Part shown: piece after piece, positions 17,230 to 26,227 of the stretch
Position numbering within the stretch: the first letter of the stretch is position 1
Layout of the letters: each line of letters opens with the position of its first letter
Assembly: GCF_001913705.1 (NCBI RefSeq)
Contig: NZ_MKQD01000043.1
Coordinates: 62,001 to 126,000, forward strand
Reading direction: 5' to 3'
DNA: 64,000 nt
Source: Thalassotalea sp. PP2-459
Lineage (GTDB): Bacteria > Pseudomonadota > Gammaproteobacteria > Enterobacterales > Alteromonadaceae
Program-made: the position numbers and the translations under genes
The notes under the pieces: generated by a model
Seen by the model: only the letters and a program-made list of their open reading frames with translations
The model's database searches: none
What the model was told of the DNA's origin: nothing

Positions 17230-17943
17230 ATGACTAGCAAATACCAAGTAAAACTCAGTCGTCGAGAATCATTAAAATGGGTTGGTGCATTGTCTGCTAG
17301 CACGTTAATTCCTAATAGTGTTAGTGCGCTCACTATAGCTGCTGAAAAAAATACTGGGAAAGGGCACTGGCCCAAGCTAACGTTGTCGCCCATTAATGCT
17401 AAAGGTTACGGTAAAGATCCAAATTTACTGATCCCGCCTAAATCACCGTGGCCGAAAACCTTGACAGCAGAGCAATTAACCCTTGTTGCGGTATTAGCCG
17501 ATATTATTGTGCCACGAGAAGGTACAGTGCCTTCAGGTAGCGAAGTTGGCGTGCCTGATGTGGTGGATGAATGGGTTAGTGCACCTTATACTCGGCAGCA
17601 GCACGATCGATTAACGATTTTATCAGCGTTAACGTGGATAGATGACGAAGCTCAATTGAGGTTTGAACAATCATTTATCAATTTAACCGAACAAAAGCGT
17701 CTACAAATTATTGATGATATCGCGTTTGAACGAGAAGACGTCAATGAAGCCTATACACGCATTATTCCGGCGTTTTCACGTTTTAGATCGTTAGTGTTGG
17801 CGGCTTTCTATTCTAGCCCCGCAGGCATGAAAGACATTGGATATATGGGTAACGTACCTATTATGGGGGATTACCCAGGACCAACGGAAGAAGCCATGAC
17901 ACACTTAGCACAGGTGGTTAAACAATTAGGGTTATCTCTTTAA
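17230..17943 (+). CDS. gluconate 2-dehydrogenase subunit 3-like protein (GMC partner 2)
   Basis: Exported small subunit of 237 residues with a textbook Tat signal (SRRESLKWVGALSASTLIP). The mature part has the family pattern LTLVAVLADIIVPREGTVPS and RFRSLVLAAFYSSPAGMKDIGY. The gene follows GMC oxidoreductase 2 without a gap, so the two should form one exported complex. It is the last gene of the glycoside-oxidation cluster. Compared with partner 1, it has a longer linker after the signal and the full twin-arginine motif. Confidence 0.87.
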   Translation: MTSKYQVKLSRRESLKWVGALSASTLIPNSVSALTIAAEKNTGKGHWPKLTLSPINAKGYGKDPNLLIPPKSPWPKTLTAEQLTLVAVLADIIVPREGTVPSGSEVGVPDVVDEWVSAPYTRQQHDRLTILSALTWIDDEAQLRFEQSFINLTEQKRLQIIDDIAFEREDVNEAYTRIIPAFSRFRSLVLAAFYSSPAGMKDIGYMGNVPIMGDYPGPTEEAMTHLAQVVKQLGLSL

Positions 17944-18032
17944 ATTTTCTACACTATATTTAACAAAGTTCTGTTTCTTAATTTATGCAGTCAGTTACTC
18001 TACTGGCTGCATACTTATCTATACAGTGTTAT

Positions 18033-18048
18033 AGACGTCTATACATCT
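18033..18048. promoter_or_regulatory. MetJ-like box pair upstream of the cobalamin operon
   Basis: AGACGTCT (18033-18040) is a perfect match to the methionine-repressor box, directly followed by ATACATCT (6 of 8). MetJ binds tandem 8-base boxes. The first box lies at the centre of a 14-base palindrome (TATAGACGTCTATA, 18030-18043). The site is about 50 bases before the riboswitch, where a promoter for the operon must be (possible -10 TACTAT at 18070). Confidence 0.5.
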
Positions 18049-18097
18049 AGTTTCTGGCGTTCATTTAGATACTATGCTAGAGTAGCCGAAATTTTTA

Positions 18098-18270
18098 CGG
18101 TGCCTATTTAATTTACGATTATAATTCGTTGATAATAAAGGCTTAAAAGGGAATGTGGTGTAAGTCCACAACTGTTCCCGCAACTGTATTTAGGGCTGAA
18201 TTTCAGAACCACTGGTATACCACTGGGAAGGTGAAATTTGGGTGATCCCTAAGAGTCAGGAGACCTGCCA
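18098..18270 (+). ncRNA. cobalamin riboswitch 1 (btuDC-cob operon)
   Basis: The conserved core is present: GGTGCC at 18099-18104, GGGAA-N3-GGTG-N2-AAGTCC at about 18150-18167, TCCCGCAACTGTA around 18176-18188 and GAGTCAGGAGACCTGCC at 18253-18269. L5 contains CCCGCA (18177-18182), complementary to TGCGGG at 18291-18296, the expected kissing interaction. The same downstream stretch TGTGCGG (18289-18295) can instead pair with CCGCACA (18345-18351), giving a plausible expression platform ahead of the TTG start at 18374. Cobalamin would repress the operon. Confidence 0.93.
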
Positions 18271-18373
18271 TGAAAATACATTACTAACTGTGCGGGTAAC
18301 ATAGTTGAGTTATTACACAGCATTGCTATTAATAACCTAATTTTCCGCACATCTATTTAAAGGTATAGGTGTT

Positions 18374-19144
18374 TTGTTACATTTAAGCGCGGAAAATTTA
18401 GTATGGTCTGTAGACAGTAAACTAATTCTTAATGGGATTGATTTTACCGCGAACCTCGGCGAAACGATTGGTATTTTAGGCCCCAATGGCGCAGGTAAAA
18501 CTTCTTTTTTAAAATGTCTCTATCGAGAACATATTCCGCAATCAGGTAACGTCACCTTATCAGAAACGGCGCTAGCTGCATTTAATCGTCGCGAAATAGC
18601 GCGAAAAATTTCAGTGGTTAGCCAACACCGTGAAGCGGTATTTAATTTATCAGTGCTTGATGTGGTAAAAATGGGCTTGATACCACATAAACAGTACTTT
18701 GATCTTAACACCCAAGCAGACTATCAATTATTGCATCAAGCCATCGAACAAGTAGATCTTAAAAATAAAAAACACCAAGCTTTCAATACACTTTCAGGTG
18801 GTGAACAACAACGTTGCTTTATTGCACGTGCGATTGTGCAACAACCTGAAATATTAATTATGGATGAACCCACTAACCATTTAGACATTTTCTATCAGCA
18901 TCAAATTTTATCTATTGTTAAAGCGCTTGATTTAACCTTGGTGATGAGCATTCATGATCTCAATCTAGCAGCCCTATATTGTGATCGCATTATGTTGATG
19001 TCAGAAGGAACCGTGTTAGCGTTTGATACCCCTGAAAAGGTCTTGAAAGAAAATCTGCTAGAGCAGGTATTTAAAATTCCATGCGTAGTTGATAACAATC
19101 CAATAACCGGAAAGCTGCGGGTTACCTTTGGGGGGCAAGGCTAA
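18374..19144 (+). CDS. btuD: BtuD-like cobalamin ABC transporter ATPase
   Basis: ABC ATPase of 256 residues. Walker A is LGPNGAGKTSFLKCL near 36-50, the ABC signature is TLSGGEQQRCFIARA, Walker B is ILIMDEPTNHLDI and the switch His is in SIHDLNLAA. It belongs to the iron-siderophore/cobalamin import class. The start is TTG (no ATG fits), within the leader of cobalamin riboswitch 1. Its stop overlaps the btuC start (TAATG), so the two are translationally coupled and form the BtuCD transporter with BtuF. Confidence 0.9.
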   Translation: MLHLSAENLVWSVDSKLILNGIDFTANLGETIGILGPNGAGKTSFLKCLYREHIPQSGNVTLSETALAAFNRREIARKISVVSQHREAVFNLSVLDVVKMGLIPHKQYFDLNTQADYQLLHQAIEQVDLKNKKHQAFNTLSGGEQQRCFIARAIVQQPEILIMDEPTNHLDIFYQHQILSIVKALDLTLVMSIHDLNLAALYCDRIMLMSEGTVLAFDTPEKVLKENLLEQVFKIPCVVDNNPITGKLRVTFGGQG

Positions 19145-20133
19145 TGGATACTCGGCTGCCTTTTATACCTGGTTTATTGGTATTGGTCATTTTAGTGTTG
19201 TTGTCATTGTTATTATCAATGGGCTTTGGTACCACGGAAATTGGCTTCTCCCAAGTTTGGCAATGTGTAAGTGCGCAATGCCAACAACCAATTTATCAAA
19301 CTATTTTACTGGATATTCGATTGCCTAGAGTGCTTATGGGCTTTTTAGCGGGTTTTGCTTTAGCTGGCGCTGGGGCGTTAATGCAAAATGTGACTCGTAA
19401 CCCGTTAGCTGATCCTTATCTTTTTGGTATTGTTGCTGGTGCTGGTCTAGGGGCCACTATTTCAAGCTTATTACCTGAATATTTACAAGCATTTTCATTA
19501 CCATTAGCCGCCTTCATAGGTGCACTTTCTGCTGTGTTTATTGTCATGACTATTCTGATGAATAATAACTGGCGTCGAGTTGAACATTTATTGTTAGCAG
19601 GGGTTGCCGTATCTTTCTTATTGAGCGCCATTACCAGTTTTATCTTGTATTTCGGTGAAGCGTTTGAAGCTAATCGGGTGATTTTTTGGATGATGGGATC
19701 ACTAGCACGCGCTAATTATGACGCTATTGCTCTTATTGCACCTATCATTTTTATATGTACCTTTATTACCTTGATGTTTTCAAGACAATTAGATGCGTTG
19801 TTATTGAGCGACGAAGGGGCAAGAACGCTCGGTGTCAATGTTGATGTAGTTCGAGTACTTTCATTGTGCATTTGTGCTGCAATGACGGCGGTTGTTGTCG
19901 CTTACTGTGGTGGAATTGGTTTTGTCGGATTAATGATACCGCATATCGTAAGGCCATTTTTTGGTTTTACCCTAGCGAAACTCATGCTGTGTGCAGGCTT
20001 AGTTGGAGGCTGCTTCTTAATTTGGGTTGACGTAATCTCTCGAACTATTTTACCAGGGCAAGAATTACCTATTGGTGTGATCACTTCTGTGATTGGTAGC
20101 GTGTTTTTTCTATTTTTAATGAGAAGAATGTAA
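19144..20133 (+). CDS. btuC: BtuC-like cobalamin ABC transporter permease
   Basis: FecCD-family permease of 329 residues with about 10 hydrophobic helices. Family motifs are seen: IRLPRVLMGFLAGFALAGAG, NPLADPYLFGIVAGAGLGA and the coupling-helix region near GFVGLMIPHIVR. It is coupled to btuD upstream and to cobT downstream by one-base overlaps. The cobalamin assignment over haem or siderophore rests on the riboswitch and on the cob genes in the same operon. Confidence 0.92.
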   Translation: MDTRLPFIPGLLVLVILVLLSLLLSMGFGTTEIGFSQVWQCVSAQCQQPIYQTILLDIRLPRVLMGFLAGFALAGAGALMQNVTRNPLADPYLFGIVAGAGLGATISSLLPEYLQAFSLPLAAFIGALSAVFIVMTILMNNNWRRVEHLLLAGVAVSFLLSAITSFILYFGEAFEANRVIFWMMGSLARANYDAIALIAPIIFICTFITLMFSRQLDALLLSDEGARTLGVNVDVVRVLSLCICAAMTAVVVAYCGGIGFVGLMIPHIVRPFFGFTLAKLMLCAGLVGGCFLIWVDVISRTILPGQELPIGVITSVIGSVFFLFLMRRM

Positions 20134-21200
20134 TGATAACGAATGTCCCTGTATTAACGCAGCAATATTTGCCACAAATCACCGATAAAATTGATCAAAA
20201 AACAAAACCTCTTGGTGCGTTAGGAGTGATTGAACAACTTGCCAAGAGATTGGCTACTATACAAAGTAACCGTTCTGGCAGGTGGCAAAAACTCGATACA
20301 TTAAAGCCTCAGGTCATTGTTTTTGCTGGCGATCACGGTATTGCTTGTCAAGGTGTAAGTATTGCGCCTAGTGATGTAACTTATCAAATGGTGTTAAATT
20401 TCCTTAATGGTGGTGCTGCCATTAATTGTTTTTGCCGTAGCTATAATATTGATTTTAGCGTAGTGGATACTGGTATCTGTACACCGTTACCTGATGCGTT
20501 ACAGGAAGAGCACGATAACTTTTTTGAGTCACGTTTAGGCCCAGGAACATTCGATATTAGCGAGCAAGCAGCAATGACCATCACACAGGTGAATGACGGC
20601 TTATCTGCAGGAGGTAACATTGCAAAACGTGCGATTAAGCAAGGTTGTAATGTCTTAATTTTTGGCGAAATGGGAATTGCAAATACGAGTGCTGCCTCGG
20701 CATTAATGTCGGCATTACTTAATATACCTGTCGAGCAATCCGTAGGCCTAGGCACTGGTATTACAGCAGAACAGTTCGCGCTTAAAAAGCAACTTATTAA
20801 GAAAGGATTAACACGCCTGGCAGACCAAGAAGACCATGCGAACATAAAAAAGATACTGGCTGAGCTAGGGGGATTTGAAATCATTCATATTGCTGGTGCG
20901 ATAATCGCGAGCGCAGAGCAAAGAGTGCCAGTGTTAGTGGATGGTTTTATTGTTAGCGTAGCAGCCCTAGTGGCACAAAGAATAGCCCCTGAAATCACTG
21001 ATTATCTGATTTTTGCGCATCAATCGAATGAACATGCGCATCAACGGATCGTTGAACAATTCCACGCAAAGCCATTATTACAGTTAGCTTTAAGACTAGG
21101 AGAAGGTACGGGGGCAACTTTGGCGTTTCCACTACTGCAAGCCGCCGTAAGTTTTTATAATGACATGGCGAGTTTCGAAAGTGCAGGAGTGACGGTTTAA
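20133..21200 (+). CDS. cobT: CobT nicotinate-nucleotide--dimethylbenzimidazole phosphoribosyltransferase
   Basis: Makes alpha-ribazole 5'-phosphate from dimethylbenzimidazole and nicotinate mononucleotide, for the lower ligand of B12. It has 355 residues, the normal length. The family pattern is visible: QVIVFAGDHGIACQGVS, NFLNGGAAINCF, FGEMGIANTSAASAL, GLGTGITAEQFALKK and the catalytic-Glu region LRLGEGTGATLAFPLLQAA. It overlaps btuC and cobS by one base each. Cytoplasmic. Confidence 0.96.
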   Translation: MITNVPVLTQQYLPQITDKIDQKTKPLGALGVIEQLAKRLATIQSNRSGRWQKLDTLKPQVIVFAGDHGIACQGVSIAPSDVTYQMVLNFLNGGAAINCFCRSYNIDFSVVDTGICTPLPDALQEEHDNFFESRLGPGTFDISEQAAMTITQVNDGLSAGGNIAKRAIKQGCNVLIFGEMGIANTSAASALMSALLNIPVEQSVGLGTGITAEQFALKKQLIKKGLTRLADQEDHANIKKILAELGGFEIIHIAGAIIASAEQRVPVLVDGFIVSVAALVAQRIAPEITDYLIFAHQSNEHAHQRIVEQFHAKPLLQLALRLGEGTGATLAFPLLQAAVSFYNDMASFESAGVTV

Positions 21201-21994
21201 TGCTAAACACCAGCAAACAATGGCGTTTGTTTAAGCTTGCTTGTCAATTTTTTACGCGAATTCCTGTGGGTAATATCGCTGATTTTCAAGAATCTGATCT
21301 CAATCAAGCAACGCGTTATTTTTCGTTAGTTGGTTTACTGGTTGCAGCCATATTGAGCGCTGTGTTTAGTATTTTAGTGACGTTTTTCCCTGTTAATTTA
21401 GCCGTTGTTTTACTGTTAATTGTTAGTGTTTTGCTCACTGGCGCATTTCATGAAGATGGCCTTGCTGATATGGCTGATGGTATAGGCGGTGGTTACACGA
21501 TTTCATCTCGACTCGCTATTATGAAAGATAGTCGTTTAGGTACGTATGGCGCGATTAGTCTATTTTTAGTGATGCTATTAAAGTATGTAGTGCTGGTACA
21601 TTTAGCAAATGCAGCACTTATTATATTCTCTTTATTTCTAGCTCATGCTTGCTCGAGAGCGATAGCAGCAAGCTTAATAATTGATACCCCTTATGTCAGT
21701 GAAGAATCTGATAGTAAAAGCAAGCCTTTGGCTCAGCAACAAACGCAAAAAGATTGTTTATTCGTGTTATTGGTTGCCGTAGTGCCCTTTTTCTTTTTAC
21801 CGAATGTTCTTTTCTCTTTTACTTTTGTAATTTCTCTGTTGTTTACCTTGTACATTTTTCGTGTTTTGTTTCGCCGTTGGTTAATAGCACGTATTGGGGG
21901 CTTTACTGGCGACTGTTTAGGCGCTTGCCAACAACTTGTTGAATTAATTATCTATTTATTAATTGTCGCGTTTGCCATAGGTGGCGCGCAATGA
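21200..21994 (+). CDS. cobS: CobS adenosylcobinamide-GDP ribazoletransferase
   Basis: Inner-membrane enzyme of 264 residues that joins adenosylcobinamide-GDP to alpha-ribazole (phosphate). Motifs: FFTRIPVG near the N-terminus, ALLTGAFHEDGLADMADGIG-type sequence (seen as GAFHEDGLADMADG) with the acidic metal site, IMKDSRLGTYG, and GGFTGDCLGACQQ at the C-terminus. Several hydrophobic helices are present. It overlaps cobU by four bases. Confidence 0.95.
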   Translation: MLNTSKQWRLFKLACQFFTRIPVGNIADFQESDLNQATRYFSLVGLLVAAILSAVFSILVTFFPVNLAVVLLLIVSVLLTGAFHEDGLADMADGIGGGYTISSRLAIMKDSRLGTYGAISLFLVMLLKYVVLVHLANAALIIFSLFLAHACSRAIAASLIIDTPYVSEESDSKSKPLAQQQTQKDCLFVLLVAVVPFFFLPNVLFSFTFVISLLFTLYIFRVLFRRWLIARIGGFTGDCLGACQQLVELIIYLLIVAFAIGGAQ

Positions 21995-22554
21995 TTCATT
22001 TGATCCTTGGCGGTGCGCGAAGTGGCAAGTCTCGCTTTTCAGAACAATGGATACTCAATAAATATGGTGATCTGCCGCGATATTACCTTGCTACTGCACA
22101 AGCTTATGATACCGAAATGACAGAGAGAATTGCTAAACACCAACAAGATAGATTATCTGACGATTGGCATCTATGTGAATACCCCATTAAAATCGATCAA
22201 GCGTTGCAAAACATACCGGATAATAGCGTTGTGTTAATTGATTGTTTAACTTTGTGGCTGACAAATGTGTTAATGAGTGTTGAAAATAAAACCAATACAC
22301 GTGAGCAAAAAGCGCAACATTTATCTCACGCTATTGAACAATTACTCTTAACGTTATCAGAGCATCAAACAAGATTAACCCTTGTCGTGGTAGCCAATGA
22401 AGTAGGGCTTGGCATTGTGCCGATGGGAGAACAATCAAGGTTATTTGTTGATCACGCTGGCTGGTTAAATCAAAAAGTGGCAGCGACGGCACAACAAGTC
22501 ACCTTAGTGACGGCAGGATTACCGTTAACCCTAAAAGGAGCGATTAGTGGCTAA
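21991..22554 (+). CDS. cobU: CobU adenosylcobinamide kinase / guanylyltransferase
   Basis: Bifunctional enzyme of 187 residues that phosphorylates adenosylcobinamide and then makes the GDP derivative. The P-loop LGGARSGKSRFSEQ is at residues 6-19. The guanylylated-His region is in IAKHQQDR, and the second nucleotide motif is VVVANEVGLGIVP. The start overlaps the cobS stop (ATGA-type) and the end overlaps the GTG start of cobC by eight bases. Confidence 0.95.
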   Translation: MIHLILGGARSGKSRFSEQWILNKYGDLPRYYLATAQAYDTEMTERIAKHQQDRLSDDWHLCEYPIKIDQALQNIPDNSVVLIDCLTLWLTNVLMSVENKTNTREQKAQHLSHAIEQLLLTLSEHQTRLTLVVVANEVGLGIVPMGEQSRLFVDHAGWLNQKVAATAQQVTLVTAGLPLTLKGAISG

Positions 22555-23227
22555 CGTTATATTATTGAGGCATGGCAAAGTTCAGGGCGAAGCTGCCCTT
22601 TATGGCACAACTGATGTTGCGGTTAGTGATGTTGATAATCAACACTTAGTAACGCAATTTAAAGCGTATGAGCAACAACGGTCAGGCAAATGCTCTCATG
22701 TTATTAGTTCTCCGTTAATGCGCTGTAAAACTTTAGCGACAAAACTTACACACGCTTTATCATTACCTGCACCGAGTATGGAACCCGCCATTCAAGAAAT
22801 GCATTTTGGGCGTTATGATGGCGTTGCGTTTGATAATGTTTATCAACAGCCTGAGCAATGGCAACCGTTAGAACGATTTTGGCGAGACCCTGTACAGCAT
22901 CCATTGCCTGAGGCCGAGTTGTTAACGGGCTTTTCCTATCGCGTTAATCAAGCATGGCAAAGGATAGTAGAACAAGCGAGTCAACAACAAGACGATATAT
23001 TAGTGGTTTGTCATGGCGGGGTTATACGGATGATTTTAGCCGCTGTGCTCAATATCAATGTACGGAACCCGCTTTGGTATACGCAACTTTCTATTGGCTA
23101 TGGCAGTTTAACCAAAATACGCATAAAGGAAAGTCAGTGTAGGGTTAACTATATTGCTCGTCCTATTCACCAACAGGGTATTGATCATTCATCAACATTA
23201 CCTGATGTTTTGCTGGAGGCTCGCTAA
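22547..23227 (+). CDS. cobC: CobC-like histidine phosphatase (alpha-ribazole phosphatase)
   Basis: Histidine phosphatase superfamily protein of 226 residues with the catalytic motif [11 protein letters not shown] at residues 5-15, a second His in [10 protein letters not shown], and EMHFGRYDG in between. It probably removes the phosphate from alpha-ribazole 5'-phosphate or adenosylcobalamin 5'-phosphate. The start is GTG, with AAAGGAG eight bases upstream; it overlaps the end of cobU. The superfamily is broad, so the substrate is inferred from the operon. Confidence 0.88.
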   Translation: MANVILLRHGKVQGEAALYGTTDVAVSDVDNQHLVTQFKAYEQQRSGKCSHVISSPLMRCKTLATKLTHALSLPAPSMEPAIQEMHFGRYDGVAFDNVYQQPEQWQPLERFWRDPVQHPLPEAELLTGFSYRVNQAWQRIVEQASQQQDDILVVCHGGVIRMILAAVLNINVRNPLWYTQLSIGYGSLTKIRIKESQCRVNYIARPIHQQGIDHSSTLPDVLLEAR

Positions 23228-24714
23228 TGGCGGCAAAAACCTTAATGGTACAAGGCACAACCAGTGACGCGGGTAAAACAACGTTGGTTGCAGCGCTTTG
23301 CCGAGTGTATGCGCGGCAAGGTTTACATGTTGCGCCGTTTAAGCCACAAAATATGGCGTTAAATAGTGCGGTAACGCCTGACGGTGGTGAGATTGGTCGA
23401 GCGCAAGCGGTTCAAGCTCATGCTGCTAACGTACCGTTATCCGTAGATTTTAATCCGATATTATTAAAACCGCAGTCTGATAAAAATGCGCAAGTGATTA
23501 TACATGGTCAAGTATTCGACAATATGAATGCTGATCAATATCACGATTATAAAAAAATTGCGTTTAATGCCGTGATGGCTTCTCATGCACGATTAGAAAA
23601 AAGCTTTTCACGTATTGTGGTAGAAGGCGCGGGTAGCCCAGCAGAAATAAACCTTCGTGAAGGGGATATTGCTAACATGGGCTTTGCGGAAGCCGCTGAC
23701 TGCCCTGTAATCATTATTGCAGATATTGATAAAGGCGGCGTATTTGCTCACTTAGTAGGTACATTGGCGCTGTTAAGCGAAAGTGAACAGCAACGTGTTA
23801 TCGGCTTTGTTATTAATCGCTTTCGTGGCGATATATCGTTACTAGAGCCAGGGCTAACGTGGCTAGAAAACTACACCGATAAGCCGGTTCTAGGCGTTCT
23901 TCCTTATATTCATGGTTTACATATTGCCGCGGAAGATGCGGTAAGTAATATTCAAGATATTGAAAATACGAAATTAAAAGTGATTGTACCTGTTACGCCA
24001 CGAATGAGTAATCACAATGACTTTGACGCGTTGAGAATTCACCCTGAAATAGATTTAACCTTTGTCTATGCCTCTGAAATTGCTAAAACACCATTACCTG
24101 AGGCAGATCTAATTATTCTAGCCGGCAGTAAAAATACTCGCGAAGATTTAGCCTTCATTAAAAACCAAGGCTGGGACCGACAAATTAATAAACATTTACG
24201 CTACGGCGGAAAGCTATTTGGTATATGTGGTGGCTTTCAAATGCTAGGGCATAAGATTAATGATCCTCTTGGCTTAGAAGGTAAGGCGGGTAGCAGCGAA
24301 GGGCTTGGTTTATTACCGATAGTTACAACATTACAACGACGTAAAACACTCGCAAATCAACAAGCAATATTACATTTAGCGGGGGAAGATAAAATCATTG
24401 AAGGTTATGAAATTCACTTAGGTGAAACTACTTATCTGACTGATTTACCTGCATTAATGACAATAAATGATGAGCCGCAAGGGTTGATAAGTGATGATCA
24501 ACAAATAGCAGGTGGTTATTTACATGGTATCTGGGACAGTAAAAATGCCATTGAACAACTCGCTTCATGGTGCCAAGTGACAATATCTGAAGCAACGTCA
24601 CTTGATGAGATACAAGAACACGCTATTGAGCGATTAGCCGATACATGTGAGCAATATCTCGCATTAGACAAAATAGAAACAGCACTAATACATTGGAGAC
24701 AGCACAATGAATGA
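23227..24714 (+). CDS. cobQ: CobQ (CbiP) adenosylcobyric acid synthase
   Basis: Glutamine-dependent amidase of 495 residues. The N-terminal nucleotide-binding domain begins with [20 protein letters not shown] second motif is [20 protein letters not shown]. The C-terminal class I glutaminase domain has the nucleophile Cys in [10 protein letters not shown] and the catalytic His in GGYLHGIWD. Its presence means the cell can process (adenosyl)cobyrinate a,c-diamide derivatives. CbiB/CobD, needed for the following aminopropanol step, is not in this window. Confidence 0.95.
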   Translation: MAAKTLMVQGTTSDAGKTTLVAALCRVYARQGLHVAPFKPQNMALNSAVTPDGGEIGRAQAVQAHAANVPLSVDFNPILLKPQSDKNAQVIIHGQVFDNMNADQYHDYKKIAFNAVMASHARLEKSFSRIVVEGAGSPAEINLREGDIANMGFAEAADCPVIIIADIDKGGVFAHLVGTLALLSESEQQRVIGFVINRFRGDISLLEPGLTWLENYTDKPVLGVLPYIHGLHIAAEDAVSNIQDIENTKLKVIVPVTPRMSNHNDFDALRIHPEIDLTFVYASEIAKTPLPEADLIILAGSKNTREDLAFIKNQGWDRQINKHLRYGGKLFGICGGFQMLGHKINDPLGLEGKAGSSEGLGLLPIVTTLQRRKTLANQQAILHLAGEDKIIEGYEIHLGETTYLTDLPALMTINDEPQGLISDDQQIAGGYLHGIWDSKNAIEQLASWCQVTISEATSLDEIQEHAIERLADTCEQYLALDKIETALIHWRQHNE

Positions 24715-25309
24715 ACAAGATAAGCAAGAAAAACATAAAGCACGCCAACAAAAGCTAAAAGAAAAAGTAGACGCACGCATTGCCGCAGCGCAAGACGATA
24801 AAGGCCTGTTGTTAGTGATCACCGGTAATGGTAAAGGAAAATCTACTTCAGGTTTCGGCATGATAACGCGCAGCGTGGGCCACGGGTTATCCGCTGCAGT
24901 ATGTCAGTTTATCAAAGGGACATGGGAGTGCGGTGAACGAAATTTATTGGAAAAGTCAGGCGTACCGTTTTATGTCATGAAAACAGGCTTCACGTGGGAA
25001 ACACAAAATAAAGAAGCGGATATGGCCGCTGCAAACAAAGTATGGCAAGACGCTAAAAAATTGTTGAGTGATCCAAGTATTCACACCATATTACTTGATG
25101 AATTAACCTATATGCTCAGCTATCGTTACCTAGACATTGATGAAGTACTCGAAACCATCGCTAACAGACCTGAAGGTCAACACGTAATTGTTACTGGCCG
25201 AGCCGCACATCGACGACTCACAGAAATGGCTGATACGGTCTCAGAAGTGCAATCTCAAAAACATGCTTTTGAAGCAGGGATTAAAGTACAAAAAGGGATT
25301 GATTGGTGA
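24707..25309 (+). CDS. cobO: CobO (BtuR/CobA) cob(I)yrinic acid a,c-diamide adenosyltransferase
   Basis: Adenosyltransferase of 200 residues that adds the 5'-deoxyadenosyl group to corrinoids. The N-terminus is a charged helix ([20 protein letters not shown]), then the P-loop [13 protein letters not shown], a [12 protein letters not shown] motif, [15 protein letters not shown] and [17 protein letters not shown]. This is the full pattern of the CobA/CobO/BtuR family. It overlaps cobQ by eight bases. Confidence 0.96.
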   Translation: MNEQDKQEKHKARQQKLKEKVDARIAAAQDDKGLLLVITGNGKGKSTSGFGMITRSVGHGLSAAVCQFIKGTWECGERNLLEKSGVPFYVMKTGFTWETQNKEADMAAANKVWQDAKKLLSDPSIHTILLDELTYMLSYRYLDIDEVLETIANRPEGQHVIVTGRAAHRRLTEMADTVSEVQSQKHAFEAGIKVQKGIDW

Positions 25310-26148
25310 TCCAAATGGCTAAGTATGTTTTTACATTGCTGTGGTTTATTAGTGCGGCGAGTATTGCCAATACCCTAGATAAACCCGCTCAACGTATTAT
25401 TGCGTTAGCACCGCATATTGTTGAAAACCTTTTTCAAATAGGTGCTGGTGATCGTATTATCGGCACCACTGATCATGCTGATTTCCCAGAACAAGCTAAT
25501 GATATCCCGCGTATTGGTAATTACGCAGCGTTGAGTATTGAAAAAGTACTCGCCGCAAATCCTGACCTTATTATTGCCTGGAAAACTGGGAACCCGAGTG
25601 AAGATTTAGCCCGGTTAGCAACGTTTGGTATTCCTATTGTTTATTCAAATCCATTAGTGCTTGAGGATGTTGCACAAGAGCTGAGAGATTTAGGGCAATG
25701 GACAGGTTTAACTAAAATCGCGAATCAAAAAGCCAATGATTACCTTACTGCGTTAGCTAAAATCAGAGCAGAATATAAAGATGCTAAGCCCATATCGATG
25801 TTTTATGAGTTATGGCCGAGACCTTTAACCACTATCGCAAAAAACGCATGGTTACAACAACAAATACAGGTTTGCGGTGCGACTAATCCATTTGTAGATA
25901 GTAAAACCGATTATCCGCAAATAAACATTGAGCAAGTCATTGTAAAGTCACCTGAGATCATTATTCAGCCAACGTCTCATGGTCATCAATCTCCAGATAA
26001 AATTCATTGGAAAAAATGGTCAGACATTACTGCGGTAAAACAGAATGCTTTTATTCATCCTAATGCAGATATGTTGTATCGCATGACATCGCGTTCGATT
26101 ACAGAATTAGCATCGCTTTGTCGGTTGATTGATAAGCATCGACAATAG
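25306..26148 (+). CDS. btuF: BtuF-like cobalamin substrate-binding protein
   Basis: Periplasmic binding protein for the BtuCD transporter, about 280 residues. It has a signal peptide (MAKYVFTLLWFISAASIANT) followed by the family pattern IIALAPHIVENLFQIGAGD, GTTDHADFP and AANPDLIIAWKTGNP. Start choice: GTG at 25306 is eight bases after AGGG; TTG 25303 and ATG 25315 are in frame and possible. It overlaps cobO and is the last gene of the operon that starts at btuD. Confidence 0.9.
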   Translation: MIQMAKYVFTLLWFISAASIANTLDKPAQRIIALAPHIVENLFQIGAGDRIIGTTDHADFPEQANDIPRIGNYAALSIEKVLAANPDLIIAWKTGNPSEDLARLATFGIPIVYSNPLVLEDVAQELRDLGQWTGLTKIANQKANDYLTALAKIRAEYKDAKPISMFYELWPRPLTTIAKNAWLQQQIQVCGATNPFVDSKTDYPQINIEQVIVKSPEIIIQPTSHGHQSPDKIHWKKWSDITAVKQNAFIHPNADMLYRMTSRSITELASLCRLIDKHRQ

Positions 26149-26201
26149 TTTTAATGGAATTACTACGCAATTGTTGGGTATTCGACAGTTGCTTTCGAAC
26201 C

Positions 26202-26219
26202 TCTGACGTTGTCGTCAGA
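26202..26219. repeat. short perfect hairpin between btuF and riboswitch 2
   Basis: TCTGACG-TTGT-CGTCAGA is a perfect 7-bp stem with a four-base loop. It is not followed by a T run, so it is not a typical terminator. It may stabilise the 3' end of the cob transcript or lie at the promoter of the btuB transcript. Confidence 0.4.
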
Positions 26220-26227
26220 ATAATACA

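Noticed and set aside
20441-20884. Open frame of 147 codons on the minus strand inside cobT
   Set aside because: Entirely inside cobT, Ser/Ala/Pro-rich like typical antisense frames.
26202-26219. Hairpin as the terminator of the cob operon
   Set aside because: The stem is good, but no T run follows, so it is listed only as an inverted repeat.
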